Source of the DNA: Paracoccaceae bacterium | Lineage (GTDB): Bacteria; Pseudomonadota; Alphaproteobacteria; Rhodobacterales; Rhodobacteraceae | DNA length: 14,572 nucleotides | Direction: 5' to 3' | Assembly (NCBI GenBank): GCA_015485375.1 | Contig: WFTU01000425.1 | Coordinates: 1 to 14,572 of the forward strand | Shown: in pieces, positions 7,739 through 14,572 of the stretch | Layout of the letters: each line of letters starts with the position of its first letter | How positions within the stretch are numbered: the first letter of the stretch is position 1 | Notes under the pieces: generated by a model | What the model saw: only the letters and a program-made list of their open reading frames with translations | What the model was told of the DNA's origin: nothing | Databases searched by the model: none | Made by a program: the position numbers and the translations under genes

Positions 7739-8221
7739 CTAGCCCTTGGAAGGCTCTTCCGGCGGAACGATCATCGCCGAAAACTCGGCCTCGGCCACGA
7801 CCTTGCCGTCGACCTTGCCCTCGCCCCAGAATTTCCAGATTTTCCCGCGTCCGCGGATGACCGAGACATGCAATTCCAGCACATCGCCCGGCCCGACTCT
7901 TTGCCGGAACTTGGTTTTGTCGAGCGTCATGAAATAGACAAGAACGCCGGTATCGATCAGGTCCAGTGTTTTGGAAACCAGCACCGCCGCCGTCTGCGCC
8001 ATCGCCTCGACAATCAGAACGCCCGGCATGACAGGATGGCCCGGAAAATGCCCGGTGAAATGTGGCTCGTTGACGGTGACCATCTTGATGCCGACCGCGC
8101 TCTCGTTCAGCACGATATCCTGCACCTTGTCGATCAACAGAAACGGGTAGCGATGCGGAATCATCCGCTGGATTTCGGAAATATCAGCGCTCTGGACTTT
8201 TGTTTCAGGCGTATCTGTCAT
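7739..8221 (-). CDS. fabZ: 3-hydroxyacyl-ACP dehydratase FabZ
   Basis: Dehydrates 3-hydroxyacyl-ACP to trans-2-enoyl-ACP in type II fatty acid synthesis. It competes with LpxA for the 3-hydroxyacyl-ACP pool, which explains the neighbourhood. The protein is 160 residues with a single hot-dog fold. The catalytic pair is His58 in HFPGHPVMPG and Glu72 in VEAMAQ, with the 14-residue spacing of the family. IPHRYPFLLID (21–31) is the usual N-terminal motif of FabZ and not FabA. The ATG overlaps the stop of the upstream chaperone gene as ATGA, and lpxA begins three bases downstream, so translation is probably coupled on both sides. Confidence 0.97.
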   Translation of the reverse strand: MTDTPETKVQSADISEIQRMIPHRYPFLLIDKVQDIVLNESAVGIKMVTVNEPHFTGHFPGHPVMPGVLIVEAMAQTAAVLVSKTLDLIDTGVLVYFMTLDKTKFRQRVGPGDVLELHVSVIRGRGKIWKFWGEGKVDGKVVAEAEFSAMIVPPEEPSKG

Positions 8222-8799
8222 TGTGTCTGTTCCTTGGAGAGCAAGTCGGGATTCTGCGCAAAAGCCTCGTTCAGCAAAGCAATCGCCTCATCGGTTATAT
8301 CCATATTCTTGTCAAACAAAAGCACAGAACGCCGGTCCAGAATAGCGCTGGCGGAATATTTTTGCATTAAACGGCTCAACACCGGCGCCGAAATCTCGAA
8401 AAACCGTCGGCGGTTCTGGTCAGCCTCGCTTTGCAACGCCAGATCCTTGTTCAACTGCGCCTCGCGCGCGGCCTGCACTCTGGAGTCAAACTCATCCGAT
8501 ACTACCCGAAATTCCTCGGCCGACATTTTCGCCCGTTGGTCTGTCAGACGCCGCTCCTCGGTCTCGAAAGCCAGCTCAATTGCACGATTTTCCTTGATCA
8601 GTGCCTCGCGCTTGGCAAGGATTTCCGCATCCAGAGCCTTGCCCAGATCAGTCTCGGCGAACAGCCGGTCCTGATCCAGCAACAACACCGGTTTCGGGAA
8701 AACGGTTGGAAAGGCAAATTGCGCCCGGGCGGGTGCAGAAAGCGCAAAAACACCCAAGACCGCAACAAGCAACAATCCCAGAAAAGCTGTCCCGCGCAC
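8218..8799 (-). CDS. Skp/OmpH-family periplasmic chaperone
   Basis: Periplasmic holdase for unfolded outer-membrane proteins on their way to BamA. From GTG 8799 the protein is 193 residues. An N-terminal signal peptide (RGTAFLGLLLVAVLGVFAL) ends at about APARA before QFAFP. Next comes the family's short beta element PVLLLDQDRLF, then a long charged helical region rich in Glu, Lys, Arg and Gln (about 50–140) that would form the Skp tentacle coiled coil. The closing segment SAILDRRSVLLFDKNMDIT is typical of OmpH homologues. The start is inferred. AGGGGG overlapping the bamA stop lies 8 bases upstream of GTG 8799, whereas the in-frame GTG at 8808 (three residues longer) would have no spaced binding site. 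Sequence identity in this family is low, so the gene name is left open. Confidence 0.88.
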   Translation of the reverse strand: MRGTAFLGLLLVAVLGVFALSAPARAQFAFPTVFPKPVLLLDQDRLFAETDLGKALDAEILAKREALIKENRAIELAFETEERRLTDQRAKMSAEEFRVVSDEFDSRVQAAREAQLNKDLALQSEADQNRRRFFEISAPVLSRLMQKYSASAILDRRSVLLFDKNMDITDEAIALLNEAFAQNPDLLSKEQTQ

Positions 8800-8807
8800 C
8801 CGGGCCA

Positions 8808-8813
8808 CCCCCT
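8808..8813 (-). promoter_or_regulatory. Ribosome binding site of the skp/ompH gene inside the bamA stop
   Basis: AGGGGG begins within the bamA TAG stop codon and ends 8 bases before GTG 8799. This spacing favours GTG 8799 over GTG 8808 as the start and suggests translation coupled to bamA termination. Confidence 0.5.
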
Positions 8814-11121
8814 AGAACCGTGTGGAGATTGAAACACTGAAGTTCTGGGTCACATCGTCCGGCTGATAGAGAAGCGGAAATGCGTAGCTGAACTCCAGCG
8901 GTCCAATCGGGGTCGCCCAGAACAGGCTGACACCGGTCGAGGCACGCCAATACAGACCGTCATCAATTCCGACCGGCGGGCTATCCAGCCCCCAGACCGA
9001 ACCCCCTTCAACAAACACGCCGCCAAATATTCCGTAATCTTTCGGGAAACCGATCGGGAAACTCCCCTGAACGCGGGCGACACTGTAGAAATTCCCGCCC
9101 AACGAGTCATTCGTACCGGTGTCACGCGGGCCCAGGCCACCGTTTGCAAACCCCTTCAAACTCTGGCCGCCAAGGAAGAACCGGTCGGTGATCCGCGTGC
9201 CGCTGGCACCCGAAATCAGCGCCCCGCCTTCAAGTTCGGCAGAAAGAACCACATTGTCATCAAATAAACCCAGATACCCTTTGGCCCGCGCCACGGTTTT
9301 GGAATAGGACACCTGACCGCCAAGCCCGGCAACTTCTTCCTTGAGGCTAAGTACATACCCGCCTGTCGGCTCAACGACCGAATCGCGGCGGTCATAGGTC
9401 AGCTTCGCACCAAGAGCCGAGGTCAGCAGAGCCCCCTGCTCTCCCTGAATGATGGCCGAGGCTGTCAGCGGAACGTCCCTGATCTCATCCAGCGACAGAC
9501 GGTAATCCAGTCGCAACCGCGTATTTTCTCCCAATGCGAATGCCATGCTCGGCTCGAAGCCGATATTGGTGGTCTGGTAGGAAGATTCAGGCCGGTCTAC
9601 CTGACGGTAGTAAATGCTAAATCCGGCATAAACGTCACGCCCGAACAGCGCCGGTTCCCCAAAACTGAGGGCCAACGTATTGGCCCGTTCGGCAATGGAC
9701 AGGTCGAGATTGAAGGTCTGCCCCTTACCAAGGAAGTTCCGTTCGGAAATATTGAGCACCCCGTTGAAACCGGTATCGGACGAATACCCCGCGCCGAACC
9801 CGACGCTACCGGTTGGCACATCTTCGACCTCGACACTGACAATGGCTTTATCCGGCGTTGACCCTTCGCGAACCGTCACCGAGGTATTGCCGAAAATTCC
9901 CAGCGCCCGCAAATTATTGGCCGCTTCCGCCATTTTGCGCCTGTTGAACGCATCTCCCTCGACAAAATCGAACTGCTGGCGAACCACGCGTTCCAGCGTG
10001 CTGGTATTGCCGACAATGTCGATACGTTCGACGTATACCCGACGCCCGTTGACCAGTTCGAAATTCACGGCAACCGTGCGATTCTCGTCGTTCTTGGTAA
10101 ACTTCGGATTTACACGCAGAAACGGCAGCCCCCGTTTAACGGCCTCGGTCTCGATCCGCTCGATCACATCGCGCACGTCCTTGGCACGGTAAACCCGTCC
10201 TTCGCGAATGTTGACAAATTTTTCAAAATCCGTCGCATCGACACCAGGCATGGCTGACGAGATCGTGGCTGCACCAAAATTGTATTTGAAACCCTCGTTC
10301 AGCGAATAGGTCAGATAGTAGGTGCTGCGATCCTCGGAGAGCTCCGGCGTGGCCGCAAGTACCTCGAAATCGAAATACCCCTTGTTGGAATAAAACTCTT
10401 CGAGCTTCTGGATATCACCGGCGATCTTGCCGCTATCGATGGTGTCACGCCCCAGAATGAACGACAGGAACCCGTCCTCGTTGGTGTCAACAACCCGGCG
10501 GAGCTTTCCATCCGAAATCGCGGTATTGCCAACGAAGCTGATGCGGGAAACACCCACAGACTGCGACTCGGTGATTTCAAACACCAGATTTACACGCCCC
10601 TCGGACACCGGAATGATAACCGGACGGATAGTAACCCCCGCATAGCCTTTGTTGGCGTAATATTGCGAAATCCGCTGCGCATCGGCCTCGGCCGTCAACC
10701 GGTTGAAGGGTTTGCGCGCCGAGGAATCAACAATCGCAGCCAGCACCTCGTTCTTGACCTTATCGTTCCCCTCGAAGGCAACAATGCTCACGGTCGGGTT
10801 TTCCACAACCGTGATAATCAGGGTCGAGCCGGAAACCCGCAGGTCTACATTCTCGAACATTCCGGAATCATACAAACGGCGCAAAACGGCATTAATATCG
10901 GCGGGCGACAGGTTTTCACCCAAATTCACACCTGCAAAGTCCGAAATCGCCTGCGAGGGAATCAGCTGATTCCCCTGAACGGAGATGCTGCGAATGACCG
11001 CGGCCTCCGCAGAAGTGGCCAGAAACGTCGTCGCAAGAAGCGGCGCTGTAATTTGCAATCCAAGAAAAGCACTTGCAATACAGGATTTTACCGTAAGTTT
11101 CTCAACCGTCTGACGTTTCAT
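8812..11121 (-). CDS. bamA: Outer-membrane protein assembly factor BamA (Omp85)
   Basis: Central outer-membrane subunit of the BAM complex, which inserts beta-barrel proteins. The protein is 769 residues. A signal peptide ends at about Ala40 (ATSAEA before AVIRSISVQGN). Five POTRA domains follow at about 41–109, 110–186, 187–277, 278–358 and 359–436, each with the GN or gap pattern typical of the fold. The 16-stranded barrel starts at about 437 and ends with a C-terminal aromatic (SISTRF), as outer-membrane proteins do. FFLGGQSLKGF (648–658) is the L6-loop motif, where Lys656 replaces the nearly invariant Arg of VRGF/Y. The order RseP–BamA–Skp is the usual one. The start has no strong ribosome binding site. 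The 59-base gap upstream is the largest in the minus-strand run. Confidence 0.97.
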   Translation of the reverse strand: MKRQTVEKLTVKSCIASAFLGLQITAPLLATTFLATSAEAAVIRSISVQGNQLIPSQAISDFAGVNLGENLSPADINAVLRRLYDSGMFENVDLRVSGSTLIITVVENPTVSIVAFEGNDKVKNEVLAAIVDSSARKPFNRLTAEADAQRISQYYANKGYAGVTIRPVIIPVSEGRVNLVFEITESQSVGVSRISFVGNTAISDGKLRRVVDTNEDGFLSFILGRDTIDSGKIAGDIQKLEEFYSNKGYFDFEVLAATPELSEDRSTYYLTYSLNEGFKYNFGAATISSAMPGVDATDFEKFVNIREGRVYRAKDVRDVIERIETEAVKRGLPFLRVNPKFTKNDENRTVAVNFELVNGRRVYVERIDIVGNTSTLERVVRQQFDFVEGDAFNRRKMAEAANNLRALGIFGNTSVTVREGSTPDKAIVSVEVEDVPTGSVGFGAGYSSDTGFNGVLNISERNFLGKGQTFNLDLSIAERANTLALSFGEPALFGRDVYAGFSIYYRQVDRPESSYQTTNIGFEPSMAFALGENTRLRLDYRLSLDEIRDVPLTASAIIQGEQGALLTSALGAKLTYDRRDSVVEPTGGYVLSLKEEVAGLGGQVSYSKTVARAKGYLGLFDDNVVLSAELEGGALISGASGTRITDRFFLGGQSLKGFANGGLGPRDTGTNDSLGGNFYSVARVQGSFPIGFPKDYGIFGGVFVEGGSVWGLDSPPVGIDDGLYWRASTGVSLFWATPIGPLEFSYAFPLLYQPDDVTQNFSVSISTRF

Positions 11122-11180
11122 AAAATATCGCCCATTCGCTAGACCGGCCCAAAAGCCGGGTGATTGTTACCGTCCACACT
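11122..11180 (-). promoter_or_regulatory. rseP–bamA spacer
   Basis: This is the widest gap in the minus-strand gene run, so it is the likeliest place for an internal bamA promoter or leader. It holds a short hairpin (CCGGC 11144–11148 and GCCGG 11155–11159, 6-base loop) with no U tract, so it is not a typical terminator. No convincing promoter pair is visible. Confidence 0.3.
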
Positions 11181-12518
11181 TCAAAATTTCAGTATGTCGT
11201 TATAGGTCACAAATACCATTAATAACAGCACCATGGCGAGACCTATTGAGACAGCACGTTCAATTGTTTTATTTGGCAGCGGCTTCCCGCGTATCGCCTC
11301 GAAGGCATAGAACAGGAGATGACCGCCATCCAGCATGGGAATCGGGAACAGATTCAACATCCCGATACCGACGGAAATTATGGCAATAAACGACAAAAAG
11401 CTGATAACCCCTTGATTTGCCGTGGCTTGTGACATCTGGGCAATACCGATTGGCCCCTGCAGGTTCGAAGGGCTCAGTTCCCCGACAAACATGTTCTTGA
11501 TCGCATTGAGCGAGGTCGCGATCACCCCGTAGACTTGCTTGCCACCCAGTTCCACCGCTTTCAGTACCGAAGGTGTTTCGGTCGCGGGCAAAAACGCCGA
11601 GGAGCCGCTGACCCCGATCATCACCCGTTCCTCGAAGCCGCCTTCACCATCGGGGTACTCGCGCAGCTTCGGCGTAATCGGCATATCGATGGCCTGCCCG
11701 TCGCGCCAGACCGTCAGCACGATTTCCTTGTCCCGCGATGCTTCGACGACTTTCTTCAGATCCATGAAGGTAACCAGATCCTTGCCATCCGCAGCAAGAA
11801 TAATATCCCCCTTCTTCAGCCCTGCCTCGTCAGCGGCCGACAACGGCTCCACCCCGTAAACCGCCGCCGGAAACAGATAGGGCGCCCGAACTGTCATGAC
11901 CGAGCCATCCCGCTCCACCGTCACCGCCATGTCGCCGGGCGGGTCCATGTCGACCGTTACCGAATAGATGTCCGCATAATCCTCGACCGTCTGGCCGTTG
12001 ATGGCCAGAACCACATCGCCCTGACGCAAATCATAGCCTGTATCGGGGAAATCCAGAATCTCGCCAACTGTCGGGCGCTCGGTTGCAACACCCTGCGCCA
12101 GCACAAGCCCTGTAAAGATTACGATGGCCAAAAGGAAATTCGCCACAGGTCCGGCAAGAACCGTCGCCGCGCGTTTCCACAGTTTCGCCGCCGGAAAACT
12201 GCGCGACCGTTCGTCCTCGTCCATACCAGCGAGTTCTTCTGACACCGTTGCGCTCGCCGGATCACGATCGCCGATAAACTTGACGTAGCCGCCAAGCGGC
12301 ACAGCCGCAATCTGCCACTTCATGCCCCGTTTATCGGTGCGCGACCAGATCACCGGCCCGAACCCCATGGAGAATACCTCGGCCCCGATACCGGTCATGC
12401 GGCCGACGATATAATGGCCGTATTCATGCACGAAAACCACGACGCCAAGCACGGCCACAAAGGCCAGAAGTGTCGAAACAGCCCCGCCAAAAACCGGAAT
12501 TTGCGAAATCCACTCCAT
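11181..12518 (-). CDS. rseP: RIP metalloprotease RseP (site-2 protease family)
   Basis: Inner-membrane zinc protease that cleaves transmembrane substrates such as anti-sigma factors in envelope-stress signalling and remnant signal peptides. The protein is 445 residues. The zinc site HEYGH (31–35) lies in the first membrane helix. GPVANFLLA (123–131) is the usual second-helix motif. Two PDZ domains cover about 145–215 and 220–285, on the periplasmic side. The third zinc ligand is Asp397 in NLFPIPMLDGGH (389–400). A last membrane helix is at about 421–438. AGGGGGG, overlapping the dxr stop, lies four bases before ATG 12518, a close spacing that implies coupling to dxr. The substrate here is unknown; no sigma or anti-sigma factor gene is in the window. 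Confidence 0.96.
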   Translation of the reverse strand: MEWISQIPVFGGAVSTLLAFVAVLGVVVFVHEYGHYIVGRMTGIGAEVFSMGFGPVIWSRTDKRGMKWQIAAVPLGGYVKFIGDRDPASATVSEELAGMDEDERSRSFPAAKLWKRAATVLAGPVANFLLAIVIFTGLVLAQGVATERPTVGEILDFPDTGYDLRQGDVVLAINGQTVEDYADIYSVTVDMDPPGDMAVTVERDGSVMTVRAPYLFPAAVYGVEPLSAADEAGLKKGDIILAADGKDLVTFMDLKKVVEASRDKEIVLTVWRDGQAIDMPITPKLREYPDGEGGFEERVMIGVSGSSAFLPATETPSVLKAVELGGKQVYGVIATSLNAIKNMFVGELSPSNLQGPIGIAQMSQATANQGVISFLSFIAIISVGIGMLNLFPIPMLDGGHLLFYAFEAIRGKPLPNKTIERAVSIGLAMVLLLMVFVTYNDILKF

Positions 12519-12527
12519 TTTGCCCCC

Positions 12528-13697
12528 CTAGGCCGGCTGCCATTCCATTCCGGTCCGGCGCGCTTTCCCGTCCATCTCCAGCACCTGCGCCAGCCCGTCC
12601 AGACTGCTCGCGGCACTAGCCTCAAGATGGAGTTCCGAAAGCGTATATTCAACCAGCGCCGCCATATCGAGGAACCCGATGTCACCATCGATAAACCGGT
12701 CCAGCGCGGCCTCCTTGGCAGCATTGAACACGGCACCGGACAAGCCGCCCGCCGCCAGCACCTGTTTTGCAAGGCGCAGCGCGGGAAAGCGGTCCTCGTC
12801 AGGCGCGGCGAAATCGAGCCGTGACAGGGCGGCGAAATCCAGCCTGTCCACCGGCAGGTCGCGCCGCTCGGGCCAGTTCAGGGCAAACCCGATAGCGCCC
12901 CGCATATCCGGTGCCCCCATCTGGGCCAGGATGGAGCCGTCGCGATACTCGATCATCGAATGGATAATCGACTGTGGATGCACCACCACCTCGATGGCAT
13001 CGCCCCCTATCCCGAAAAGCTGCTGCGCCTCGATTATTTCGAGGGCCTTGTTGAACATCGTCGCGGAATCGATCGATATCCGCTGCCCCATGTCCCAGTT
13101 CGGATGCACCACCGCCTGCGCCAGAGTCGCTTCGGCCATCTGTTCGACTGTCCAGTCCCGAAACGGGCCGCCCGAGGCTGTCAGAAGTATGCGGGAAATA
13201 TCGGTGGTGCCGCCCTGCATAACCTGAAAAATCGCGCTGTGTTCGCTATCGACCGGCAACAGACGGCAACCGCTCTGCGCACAGGTGGCCTGCAACAGCT
13301 CCCCTGCGCACACCAGACTTTCCTTGTTCGCCAGCGCCAGCGTTCTGGCGTGTTTCGCCATCTCCATGGTCGGCACCAGCCCTGCGGCCCCGACTATCGC
13401 CGACATGCCCCAGTCAAGCGGTTGTGCCGCCGCCGTCCGCAAGGCCTCGCTCCCCGCAGCGATCTCGATACCCGTACCGGACAGCGCGTCGCGCAAATCA
13501 CCCAGCAGACTTTCCTCCGCCGTCACCGCCATATCCGCCTGCAAGGTTTTTGCCTGTTCCGCCAGCAGGGCAATATTGTGCGCGCCGGTCACGACCTTCA
13601 CGTCGTAGACCTCGGCCCCGCCCTGCCGGAGCAACAAATCAACCGTATTCTGCCCGATGGAACCGGTAGAGCCGAAAATGCCGACGCTTCGTCGCAT
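12528..13697 (-). CDS. dxr: 1-deoxy-D-xylulose-5-phosphate reductoisomerase
   Basis: Converts DXP to MEP with NADPH, the committed step of the non-mevalonate isoprenoid pathway, in the cytoplasm. The protein is 389 residues, normal size. The NADPH-binding motif GIFGSTGSIGQNT is at 6–18 and ANKESLV at 123–129. Metal ligands are Asp150 and Glu152 in PVDSEHSAIFQ, plus Glu220 in NKALE, which matches E. coli Glu231. Substrate-binding LTASGGPFR (172–180) and HPNWDMG (198–204) are present. ATG 13697 directly follows the cdsA TAG with no gap, and GGTGA 8 bases upstream inside cdsA is a weak binding site. Its product feeds undecaprenyl phosphate synthesis, although uppS is not beside it here. Confidence 0.98.
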   Translation of the reverse strand: MRRSVGIFGSTGSIGQNTVDLLLRQGGAEVYDVKVVTGAHNIALLAEQAKTLQADMAVTAEESLLGDLRDALSGTGIEIAAGSEALRTAAAQPLDWGMSAIVGAAGLVPTMEMAKHARTLALANKESLVCAGELLQATCAQSGCRLLPVDSEHSAIFQVMQGGTTDISRILLTASGGPFRDWTVEQMAEATLAQAVVHPNWDMGQRISIDSATMFNKALEIIEAQQLFGIGGDAIEVVVHPQSIIHSMIEYRDGSILAQMGAPDMRGAIGFALNWPERRDLPVDRLDFAALSRLDFAAPDEDRFPALRLAKQVLAAGGLSGAVFNAAKEAALDRFIDGDIGFLDMAALVEYTLSELHLEASAASSLDGLAQVLEMDGKARRTGMEWQPA

Positions 13698-14492
13698 CTA
13701 GAGCATCACCGTGCGTAAAACCGTAAACACCATGATCGCGGCGACCAGACCGTCCATCCGGTCCAGAAACCCGCCATGTCCGGGAATAATGTCGCTGGCG
13801 TCCTTGACGTTGCTACGCCGCTTCAACCAAGATTCCAGCAAATCCCCCGCCTGCGCCGCGATCGACAAAACCAGCGAAATCCCCACCGAAACACCGATCC
13901 CGACCGGCCCGTAAACCCCGAGAAAAACCCCCGCGACAATCGCCAGAACCCAGCCGCCAAACGTCCCCGACCAGGTTTTCTTCGGGCTGACCGCAGGCCA
14001 GAGCTTCGCGCCGCCGATGATCCGACCGGCAAAATAGCCGCCGATATCGGATAGCGCCACAATCAGCACCACCCAGAAAATATAAAAAAGCCCGTCACCG
14101 GGCGTCAAGAAAATCGCCAGCATCGCCACGGCCGCCGCACCGATATACATCAGCCCCGCCGCCAGCCACATCCAGCGCGTCCGGTCCTGTCGCACCAGCG
14201 CCATACCCCCCAGAAACAGCACCGCGAGCCCGCTCAGCCAGCCAACATAGTATGTGAGCGCGATCGCTATCAGCGCCGCCACCCCCATAATGACCAGCGT
14301 CATCATGTCACCGGATGAGCCTTGCTCCAGAACCCGTTGATATTCCCACAACATTACCCATGCGCCAGCCACCAGAAGTGCCGCCACCCACAGACCGCCA
14401 AGTTCGAACAGAACCACAGCGGCGATGATCAGGGCGATGGCGGAAACCACACGGGTACCCAGATCTCCGAATTTTCCGGAAGTCGCGCTCAT
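13698..14492 (-). CDS. cdsA: Phosphatidate cytidylyltransferase (CDP-diglyceride synthase)
   Basis: Integral inner-membrane enzyme making CDP-diacylglycerol from phosphatidate and CTP for phospholipid synthesis. The protein is 264 residues with about seven or eight hydrophobic segments from residue 13 on. The C-terminal family signature is complete: Ser221, Lys224, Arg225, Lys230, Asp231, Ser233, Pro237, HGG (239–241), Asp244, Arg245 and Asp247. SPKKTWSG (169–176) and LSDIGGYFAGR (147–157) are further conserved segments. ATG 14492 has AAGGA 7 bases upstream. dxr starts immediately after its stop. The gene usually between frr and cdsA, uppS, is missing; only 40 bases separate them. Confidence 0.97.
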   Translation of the reverse strand: MSATSGKFGDLGTRVVSAIALIIAAVVLFELGGLWVAALLVAGAWVMLWEYQRVLEQGSSGDMMTLVIMGVAALIAIALTYYVGWLSGLAVLFLGGMALVRQDRTRWMWLAAGLMYIGAAAVAMLAIFLTPGDGLFYIFWVVLIVALSDIGGYFAGRIIGGAKLWPAVSPKKTWSGTFGGWVLAIVAGVFLGVYGPVGIGVSVGISLVLSIAAQAGDLLESWLKRRSNVKDASDIIPGHGGFLDRMDGLVAAIMVFTVLRTVML

Positions 14493-14532
14493 GTTCTGGT
14501 CCTTGCTGATGGAATTACGGGATACAAACGAC
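14493..14532 (-). other. frr–cdsA spacer without uppS
   Basis: The 40 bases hold only the cdsA ribosome binding site (AAGGA, 7 bases before the start). There is no room for uppS, no hairpin followed by a U tract, and no clear promoter. Confidence 0.7.
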
Positions 14533-14572
14533 CTAAACCTGCATGATTTCTTCTTGCTTGGCCGACAGGGCA
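14533..14572 (-). CDS. frr: Ribosome recycling factor, C-terminal end only
   Basis: Only the last 12 codons and the TAG stop lie in the window. They read ALSAKQEEIMQV, which matches the characteristic RRF C-terminus (a Lys/Glu-rich helix ending in IMQV or a similar sequence). Ribosome recycling factor releases ribosomes from mRNA after termination. The location upstream of cdsA is the usual alphaproteobacterial and enterobacterial neighbourhood. The identification rests on this short tail plus context. Confidence 0.75.
   Translation of the reverse strand, partial: ALSAKQEEIMQV

Noticed and set aside
7013..8674. A 553-codon open frame on the plus strand across lpxA, fabZ and the skp/ompH gene
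   Set aside because: It lies opposite three recognisable genes with intact motifs. Its product is rich in Arg, His and Pro with no family resemblance. The openness follows from GC-biased third positions of the minus-strand genes.
11144..11159. Hairpin CCGGC/GCCGG between rseP and bamA as a terminator
   Set aside because: The 5-bp stem is not followed by a U tract in the direction of transcription. At most it is a weak leader structure.
1..14572. CRISPR arrays, insertion sequences, tRNA or rRNA genes, phage or toxin–antitoxin genes
   Set aside because: No direct-repeat arrays, terminal inverted repeats, transposase motifs or tRNA-like cloverleaf sequences were seen. The window is filled with housekeeping genes.

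Overview
The window looks like chromosomal core sequence from an alphaproteobacterium, most likely Rhodobacterales or a close relative. Three things point there. LpxI, not LpxH, cleaves UDP-diacylglucosamine. The gene order comEC–gltX–gltA next to lpxB–lpxI–lpxA–fabZ–ompH–bamA–rseP–dxr–cdsA–frr matches my memory of that group. GC is fairly high, about 62% in the stretches of gltX counted by hand. No database search was possible, so the taxonomic call is an inference.

Layout. Positions 1 to about 2008 hold comEC on the minus strand; it runs off the left edge. Divergent from it on the plus strand lie gltX (glutamyl-tRNA synthetase) and gltA (citrate synthase). gltA ends at a perfect 13-bp hairpin that also serves the convergent lpxB. 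From there to the right edge every gene is on the minus strand. In transcription order these are frr (3' end only), cdsA, dxr, rseP, bamA, a skp/ompH-like chaperone gene, fabZ, lpxA, lpxI and lpxB. Junctions are tight: 4-base ATGA overlaps at skp/fabZ and lpxI/lpxB, 0–12 base gaps elsewhere, and one 59-base gap before bamA. This suggests one long envelope-biogenesis operon with internal translational coupling.

How the genes work together. CdsA makes CDP-diacylglycerol for phospholipids and Dxr commits carbon to isoprenoids (ubiquinone, undecaprenyl carrier). RseP is the intramembrane protease of envelope-stress signalling. BamA inserts outer-membrane proteins that Skp chaperones. FabZ supplies acyl-ACP elongation, LpxA starts lipid A synthesis from 3-hydroxyacyl-ACP, and LpxI and LpxB carry out two later steps. 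Two genes often found in such clusters are absent: uppS, normally between frr and cdsA, and lpxD, often between bamA and fabZ.

I found no mobile element, CRISPR array, tRNA/rRNA gene or undescribed multi-gene system. All coding space is explained by recognisable housekeeping genes. The points worth a second look are small: the missing uppS, a Lys in the BamA VRGF-type motif, an Ala at the LpxA acyl-ruler position, an AT-rich patch inside gltX, a terminator that contains the lpxB stop codon, a ComEC with no visible metallo-beta-lactamase motif, and strand-biased GGGNAGGG octamers.
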